From Oligoflexus sp. (GTDB lineage Bacteria; Bdellovibrionota_B; Oligoflexia; Oligoflexales; Oligoflexaceae), in the NCBI GenBank assembly GCA_014377445.1, contig JACMPP010000166.1:1-48663 (forward strand): a stretch of DNA of 48,663 bases, given 5' to 3'. Under the pieces are notes generated by a model, which saw only the letters and a program-made list of their open reading frames with translations, was not told the origin of the DNA and did not search any database. The translations under genes and the position numbers were made by a program. Within the stretch, counting starts at the first letter, position 1. Each line of letters starts with the position of its first letter. Shown here piece by piece: positions 43,527-48,663 of this stretch.

Positions 43527-45716
43527 ATGGCGAGGGTACATTTACTCGATGACGAGCTTATAAACAAGATCGCAGCGGGCGAAGTTGTAGAAAGACCTGC
43601 TAGCGTCGTCAAAGAAGTGGTTGAGAACGCCATTGATGCGGGGGCGCAGCAGATTAGGGTGAGTCTAAAGGACGGTGGACGTCAACTCATCGAAATTTCA
43701 GACGACGGCCTGGGTATGAGTCCCGAAGACGCAGTTATGGCTTTGAAGCGTCACACTACGTCTAAATTACGTAATGCGGACGATCTTTTTGAAGTGTCGA
43801 CCATGGGTTTCCGGGGCGAGGCTCTGGCTTCCATTTCGTCGGTGAGTCGTTTCACTTTGCAGACGATGAGTCGTGATTGCAAAGAAGGTGTTCGTGTTCA
43901 ACACGAAGACGGCCAGACCCAACACTTTCCCTGGCAGGGATCCTTCGGCACGAGCGTGACGATCAAGGATCTCTTCTTTAATGTTCCCGCGCGCAAAGCC
44001 TTTATGAAGACAGCTGCTGCGGAATTCGCTGTCTGTCACGAATATCTTCAGGCGCTCGCTCTGGCTTTGCCTGAGCTTGGTTTTCGCCTGCTGCATAATG
44101 ATAAAGAAATATTCTCGGTCTCGCCGCTGCCAGTTCCCGATGGTTGGGCGCGTGGCGAGCAAGCGCTTCGGCTTCGTACCGCCGCGATCCTCGGCGATGA
44201 GCTGGCCGAAAAACTCATCTATATTCAGCAGCAGGATCGGCATTTGAGGCTTGAAGCCTTGATCTCGCCGCCCGGTCTCGACAAGAGCACAGCCAAACAT
44301 ATCTTCAGCTTCGTCAACAATCGTTGGGTGAAGGATAAACTGCTTCGTTACGGGATTCTGCGTGGCTACCACTCGCACATTTTGCGCGGGAAATTCCCGG
44401 TCGTTCTTCTCCATGTGGATATGGACGCCGCATTGGTCGATGTGAATGTGCATCCCGCGAAAACCGAGCTTCGTTTCCAGTATGGATCGGAAGTTCAGTC
44501 TTCGATCGCGATGGCCATTCGTGATGGCCTGAGACAGGGTGCCTGGGCTTCATCGAAACCGAATCCCTCGACCTCGGTTTCGGCTTCTTATTCACCGGCT
44601 TCTCTCACTCCATCGCCTTCGCCTTTTCAAAAGGTTGAAAGAGATCTACCCGCAGACTTCGATCTCCTTCTGCCGAAGGAAAAGTCGGAAGAAATCGCTG
44701 ATTTTGCCGCAACTGCTTTGCGCGAGGCGCGTACGCCGGTCCCTGAGCTTGAATTGAATTCGATGCGTAATCCGGGGTCCATACCAAATAGTGGGATCAA
44801 ACGCACAACGATGTCCTTCGATACGCCGGCTCAAATGAAAGAATCCCAAAACGCGACCGAGAAAAAATCAGCTCCCGTTTATCCGCATTATCCCAAGGCG
44901 GATCCAACGGCTATCAAGAAGTCTGAGCCTAAGTTTGACTTTGCACCTTCCGGACCCGCAAAGAAGGACGTTCCCACGCATGCTTCCTCTTTGACTTCAG
45001 GCTCCAGGTCGAGCTACGAGCCAAGCAAAGCCCTGCATCCCGTGAGTCCTGCGCGTCCCTCTATTTCAATTCCTGTAACGGTTCCTCCAATGCCGTACCT
45101 TGGGATGTTTGCGGACGAAGGGCTTGCCAAGGGCAGTCTCGAGAGCGATATCCCCTGGGACGAACTTCGTTTCGTTGGGGCCTTCCAACGCTGCTTTCTC
45201 TTCTTTGAGCACAAAGAGCAGCTACTCGTCGTCGATCAGCATGCGTTTCATGAACGCATCCTCTACGAGCGTCTTCTGCAAAACCCCGCTCTCCTCAAAC
45301 GCACACAGCCGCTCCTGATGCCGGAGGTCCTGGAATTCAGGCCAGCGGAATGTGTGGAATTCGAAGAGAAGAAGGCGGATCTCAAGGCCTTGGGCTTTGA
45401 TTTCGAAGTCGTTTCAGGCAGCGAAGTCGAGGTTCGTGCGGTGCCGGCTCTCCTCGTCAACAAAGATATTCAGGGCGTATTCGCCTCCTTTCTTAAAGGC
45501 CCCAAGAATCATCAGGACATCCTGCATGATGTTCTGGCCTCCGTCGCCTGTCATGCTGCTGTGCGGGCCGGTGAGGAATTGCCTGAGCCGGAATTGAAAC
45601 AGCTCCTGGCTGAGGCGAAGACTGTCGACTTCTTCCTCAACTGTCCCCACGGTCGCCGTGTTTTGCGCTGGTGGAAAGCCAGCCAGGTCGCAGCCTGGTT
45701 TGATCGCCTCGGATGA
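43527..45716 (+). CDS. mutL: DNA mismatch repair protein MutL, endonuclease type
   Basis: The 729-residue protein has the N-terminal GHKL ATPase: AAGEVVERPASVVKE, ENAIDAGA, DDGLGM and GFRGEALASI are intact. A disordered Ser/Pro/Lys-rich linker runs from about 335 to 520. The C-terminal domain has DQHAFHERILYE at 570-581, an exact match to the DQHA(x)2E(x)4E nuclease motif, followed by ACHAAVRAG, CPHGRR and a final FDR. This predicts a nicking MutL as in organisms without MutH, unlike E. coli. No mutH or dam is seen here. The stop overlaps miaA by four bases, the usual mutL-miaA order. The ATG has GGAATAGCG upstream. Confidence 0.96.
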   Translation: MARVHLLDDELINKIAAGEVVERPASVVKEVVENAIDAGAQQIRVSLKDGGRQLIEISDDGLGMSPEDAVMALKRHTTSKLRNADDLFEVSTMGFRGEALASISSVSRFTLQTMSRDCKEGVRVQHEDGQTQHFPWQGSFGTSVTIKDLFFNVPARKAFMKTAAAEFAVCHEYLQALALALPELGFRLLHNDKEIFSVSPLPVPDGWARGEQALRLRTAAILGDELAEKLIYIQQQDRHLRLEALISPPGLDKSTAKHIFSFVNNRWVKDKLLRYGILRGYHSHILRGKFPVVLLHVDMDAALVDVNVHPAKTELRFQYGSEVQSSIAMAIRDGLRQGAWASSKPNPSTSVSASYSPASLTPSPSPFQKVERDLPADFDLLLPKEKSEEIADFAATALREARTPVPELELNSMRNPGSIPNSGIKRTTMSFDTPAQMKESQNATEKKSAPVYPHYPKADPTAIKKSEPKFDFAPSGPAKKDVPTHASSLTSGSRSSYEPSKALHPVSPARPSISIPVTVPPMPYLGMFADEGLAKGSLESDIPWDELRFVGAFQRCFLFFEHKEQLLVVDQHAFHERILYERLLQNPALLKRTQPLLMPEVLEFRPAECVEFEEKKADLKALGFDFEVVSGSEVEVRAVPALLVNKDIQGVFASFLKGPKNHQDILHDVLASVACHAAVRAGEELPEPELKQLLAEAKTVDFFLNCPHGRRVLRWWKASQVAAWFDRLG

Positions 45717-46609
45717 TTATGAGCAGGCGTCGCTACATAGCAGTGATCGGGCCAACCGCCAGCGGGAAATCCGCACTGGCGATGGGCCTGGCTGCGGCTC
45801 ATAACGGCGAGCTCGTCAACTGTGATTCGGTCCAGATCTATCGAGGCTTCGCTATCGGTGCGGCCAAACCCACGGCCGAAGAACAAGCAGCCATCCCTCA
45901 TCACCTCATCGATTGCCTAAATTGGGACGAAGAATTCGATGCCCGCAAATTTGCGAGGCTTGCTGATGCCGCGATCGATGAAATCCTCGCTCGTGGCAAA
46001 TTGCCGATCGTTGTCGGTGGTACAGGGCTCTATTTGAAGGCTTTGTGGCAAGATGGGTTTCATGATCTTCCGAAGGATAATCTGCTGAGAATAGAGCTTT
46101 CGCAAATGACACTGGAAGAACTTCGTATCGAACTGGATCGCCTGGATCCACTTCGTTCGGTGGAGATCCATGGCAACGATCGATTTCGCTTGCAGCGTGC
46201 GGTCGAGGTCGCGAAGCTTCTCGGTCACTCCGTCAAAGATCTGGATGCTCCCGTGAGTCGACGTGAGGAAGCCTTTGTCATTCATATGAGTTGTCCACGA
46301 GGCGTGCTTCACCAGAGGATTGAGGCGCGGAGTAAGGTCATGCTTGCCTCAGGGCTGATTGATGAGGTGAGGAGGCTGATCGCGCAAGGTGTGGATGAGG
46401 CCTCTAAACCGATGCAAAGCATAGGTTATCGGGAAGTGGCTCTCTACTTAAAGGGTGAGCTTACGCGCGATCAGTTGGAAGAAGCAATTGTGATTGCGAC
46501 TCGGCAGTATGCGAAGAGGCAAGAGACGCTTTTTCGCAAGATTCAGTCGGATTTTGAGTGGCAGACGGAAAGTTCTCTGAACGAACTCTGGTCTCTCTGG
46601 ATTGACTAA
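45713..46609 (+). CDS. miaA: tRNA dimethylallyltransferase
   Basis: Adds the dimethylallyl group to A37 of tRNAs that read U-starting codons. The 298-residue protein has the P-loop GPTASGKSALA near residue 12, the DSVQIYRGFAIGAAKP motif and VVGGTGLYLKAL near residue 102, all family signatures. The ATG at 45713 overlaps the mutL stop; ATG 45719 two codons later is also possible. mutL-miaA is a conserved pair in many bacteria. Confidence 0.96.
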   Translation: MIMSRRRYIAVIGPTASGKSALAMGLAAAHNGELVNCDSVQIYRGFAIGAAKPTAEEQAAIPHHLIDCLNWDEEFDARKFARLADAAIDEILARGKLPIVVGGTGLYLKALWQDGFHDLPKDNLLRIELSQMTLEELRIELDRLDPLRSVEIHGNDRFRLQRAVEVAKLLGHSVKDLDAPVSRREEAFVIHMSCPRGVLHQRIEARSKVMLASGLIDEVRRLIAQGVDEASKPMQSIGYREVALYLKGELTRDQLEEAIVIATRQYAKRQETLFRKIQSDFEWQTESSLNELWSLWID

Positions 46610-46688
46610 ATCTCACTTTTATCACGCAGTGGCGAAGTCAGACACATTCTGATTGCAGTGGCGAGTGGTTCGGCGCTTGCCTATATCG

Positions 46689-47258
46689 TCATGGCTTTTT
46701 GATGAGCAGGGGTATACCGGCAACGACCTGAACCACAGCCGCAGATTCCGCAGCGATCACCTGGTGAAGGCGACCGAGGAGCTGGCGGAAGAAGCGTGAG
46801 AGTTCCTGTGGGGGTGTGACGCCCGCTCCGATTTCGCTGCTGACGATGACAAAGCGATGATCTCCATGCTTATGCATCGTGTCGCAGAAGCTTCGGATTT
46901 CAAGATTCAGACGGGCGTCCTGCTGCTGAAGGTCATACTTATTCCAACTTTCCAGCAGAACATTGGCGAGCCATTGATTGATGGAATCGACGAGAACCTG
47001 TTTCGATTCAGGAAGTGACTGCGTCAAATATTCATTAAGCGTGTGGCCTTCCCGATGTTGCCAGTGGTCAGGGCGGAGAGATTTTAACTTGCCAATTCGA
47101 CCTTCAAGCTCCAAAAGTCCTGCCGTCCCTATGACCGTTGTATCGGCTTCGGCTTTGAGAGCCTGGATGGCGAGTTCGGATTTGCCGCTGTAAGCCGCGC
47201 CCAAAATTAAGAGTGGGGACGGGAGTTCAACAAGGGGTGGGCAAGGTCCAAGGCTCAT
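46689..47258 (-). CDS. cobU: Adenosylcobinamide kinase/guanylyltransferase-like protein
   Basis: The 189-residue protein (from ATG 47258, AAGGAA upstream) has the CobU P-loop LILGAAYSGKSELA near residue 16 and VIVSSEIGAGVTPPQELSRF, then LGRLHQVIAAES and VVAGIPLLIK, which match the RecA-like CobU/CobP fold. CobU activates adenosylcobinamide in cobalamin salvage. The RxRR-type segment is changed here (RIGKLKSLRPDHW instead of RRRRP), so the substrate could differ. No other cobalamin gene is in the window. A longer start at 47312 adds 18 unlikely residues. Confidence 0.82.
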   Translation of the reverse strand: MSLGPCPPLVELPSPLLILGAAYSGKSELAIQALKAEADTTVIGTAGLLELEGRIGKLKSLRPDHWQHREGHTLNEYLTQSLPESKQVLVDSINQWLANVLLESWNKYDLQQQDARLNLEIRSFCDTMHKHGDHRFVIVSSEIGAGVTPPQELSRFFRQLLGRLHQVIAAESAAVVQVVAGIPLLIKKP

Positions 47259-47402
47259 ACTGTTTTCCTTCCGCCATTCATTATCTGTATAATCACATTT
47301 TAGCATAGGCATCCGGAGAGATCTGCTTGCGATCCGTGTCGATGGATTGATAAGACAAGGTCTCCTGTTACGAGATTCACACTGAAGCGAGGCGATTTAG
47401 CC

Positions 47403-48638
47403 ATGGGTTTTTTAGAAGTAATGCAGCAAAGAGGTATGTTGGCGCAGGTTACTCATGAAGAGGAGCTTCGCGAGTACCTCTCGAGCGGCGTGAGAACGGC
47501 CTATGCCGGCTTCGATCCTACAGGCGATAGTCTTCACGTTGGACATATGCTTCCGGTCTTGGCGCTCAGACGCTGGCAACAGGCCGGTCATCGAATTATT
47601 GTCCTCCTGGGCGGTGGCACAGCCATGGTTGGTGATCCGACCGGCAAAAGCGAAATGCGGCAGATGATCAGTGAAGAGGTCATCGATCAGCGCGCGGAAC
47701 ATTTCAAAAAGCAATTGGCCCCTTTCCTTGATTTTTCTTCGCCGGACAAAGGGATCGTGGTGAACAATGCCGATTGGCTGCGTGAACTTATGTATCTGCC
47801 CTTCCTTCGTGAAATCGGTTCACATTTTTCAGTGAATCGTATGCTGACGGCCGATAGCGTGAAACAAAGGTTGGAGGTCGGGCTCTCCTTCCTCGAATTC
47901 AATTACATGATTCTTCAAAGTTATGACTTCTACCATTTGAACAAGCATGAGGACTGTGCGGTTCAGCTCGGTGGGGACGATCAGTGGAGCAACATGCTCG
48001 GTGGTATGGAACTTGTGCGCCGGAAGGAACGCAAACAGGCGTTCTGCGCGACAGTGCCTCTCCTCGTCAATTCCCAAGGGAAAAAGATGGGTAAAACCGA
48101 GAGTGGGGCGGTCTGGATCGACTCGAATCTTACTTCGCCCTATGACTTCTACCAATACTTCCGCAACATCGATGACGATATGGTGGAAAAGTGTTTGAAC
48201 TACTTCACCGATCTTCCGGTGGAGGAAGTGAAACGCCTCGGCGGTTTGCGCGATCGCGCCATCAACGATGCGAAGATCGCAGTTGCGTATGAAGCCACCA
48301 AACTTGTGCATGGTGAGGCCGAAGCCGAAAAGTCCAAGGCGATGGCCGCCAATCTTTTCAGCGGCACCGGGGAACGTCCGGCGGCGCCTGAAGTCCTTAT
48401 GAGTTCTAGCGAGGTTCCTGGCGAGACGATCAACGTCGTCGATCTTCTTACCTTGAGTAAGCTTTTCCCATCCAAAGCCGAAGTTCGCCGCATGATTGAA
48501 CAGGGTGGATTGACCCTCGATGGCGAAAAGGTTGAAGTCCATACCCTGATGGTCGACGTGAGCCGTCTGAGGGCCGCTGACGGAATCATGGTAAAAAAAG
48601 GCAAAAAGAGTTTCCATGTCCTCAAAATAAATGGCTAG
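47403..48638 (+). CDS. tyrS: Tyrosyl-tRNA synthetase
   Basis: Charges tRNA-Tyr with tyrosine in the cytoplasm. The 411-residue class I synthetase has AYAGFDPTGDSLHVGHML (HIGH motif as HVGH at 45-48), the LGGDDQWSN block near residue 189 and the KMSKS-type loop as KKMGKT near residue 229. The last ~70 residues form an S4 RNA-binding domain (LFPSKAEVRRMIEQGGLTLDG). It is complete within the window and divergent from cobU. I see no T-box leader in the 144-base gap. Confidence 0.96.
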   Translation: MGFLEVMQQRGMLAQVTHEEELREYLSSGVRTAYAGFDPTGDSLHVGHMLPVLALRRWQQAGHRIIVLLGGGTAMVGDPTGKSEMRQMISEEVIDQRAEHFKKQLAPFLDFSSPDKGIVVNNADWLRELMYLPFLREIGSHFSVNRMLTADSVKQRLEVGLSFLEFNYMILQSYDFYHLNKHEDCAVQLGGDDQWSNMLGGMELVRRKERKQAFCATVPLLVNSQGKKMGKTESGAVWIDSNLTSPYDFYQYFRNIDDDMVEKCLNYFTDLPVEEVKRLGGLRDRAINDAKIAVAYEATKLVHGEAEAEKSKAMAANLFSGTGERPAAPEVLMSSSEVPGETINVVDLLTLSKLFPSKAEVRRMIEQGGLTLDGEKVEVHTLMVDVSRLRAADGIMVKKGKKSFHVLKING

Positions 48639-48663
48639 TTTTTAGTCCCCAGACTTCCCCCCA

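Noticed and set aside
43767..44453. 228-codon minus-strand frame inside mutL
   Set aside because: mutL motifs in this stretch are complete, so the opposite frame is a shadow.
1..48663. tRNA, rRNA, CRISPR, insertion sequence or prophage
   Set aside because: No tRNA-like TTCGA arm with matching ends, no spaced identical repeats and no transposase or phage gene were seen on reading both strands.

Overview
The window looks like chromosomal DNA of a free-living Gram-negative bacterium. The evidence is LPS-type genes (kdsB, a family 9 heptosyltransferase-like enzyme), a secreted metallopeptidase with a probable outer-membrane barrel, and a periplasmic Sco protein. A PEGA-type Ser/Thr kinase, a bacterial RRM protein, a hemX-hemA-hemC cluster and an endonuclease-type MutL point to the Bdellovibrionota/Oligoflexia or an older 'deltaproteobacterial' relative. 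That placement is inference from gene content. No tRNA, rRNA, CRISPR array, insertion sequence or prophage was seen. Genes are dense, lie on both strands, and are mostly separated by clear intrinsic terminators.

Layout. 1-5920 (minus): kdsB, a large secreted metallopeptidase/barrel protein, aroC, and a membrane protein of probable DUF2914 type cut by the window edge. 6080-10168 (plus): an ECF-like sigma factor with a membrane partner, a glycosyltransferase, two small unknown proteins, a DUF4442 thioesterase-like protein and an HNH protein, ending in a long composite inverted repeat. 10293-16335: an Atg22-like MFS transporter, an unknown helical protein, a tandem pair of related secreted proteins (one ending in a ricin-type lectin, the other broken by an in-frame TAG), and a PEGA Ser/Thr kinase. 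16521-20249 (plus): tmk, holB, ricT-like and tdk, a nucleotide/replication operon. 20464-23599: an RRM protein, a 750-base non-coding stretch and a two-component system. 23675-31977: dbpA, an SDR, a Sco protein, a double-receiver TPR protein, rlmN and a NagD-like phosphatase. 32213-35988: an SPFH protein with a small membrane partner, a degraded secreted-protein gene, a lipocalin and an FAD oxidoreductase. 36277-42314 (minus): hemC-hemA-hemX, then lpdA and a 2-oxoacid dehydrogenase E2. 42585-48638: a small unknown protein, engB, mutL-miaA, a cobU-like gene and tyrS.

Most of the window is housekeeping. The tightest functional groups are tmk-holB-ricT-tdk (dTTP supply, the clamp loader and an RNA-processing factor), hemX-hemA-hemC (start of tetrapyrrole synthesis), lpdA-E2 (lipoyl-dependent oxidation, with no E1 nearby) and mutL-miaA. 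The parts that deserve a second look are the secreted paralogue pair with the internal TAG, the sigma/membrane-partner pair, the double-receiver TPR protein with a charged linker of about 330 residues, the RicT-like protein with a disordered Arg/Gln/Gly/Pro tail, the SPFH/small-membrane-protein pair, and several unexplained inverted repeats. No single locus here can be called a new system from sequence alone.
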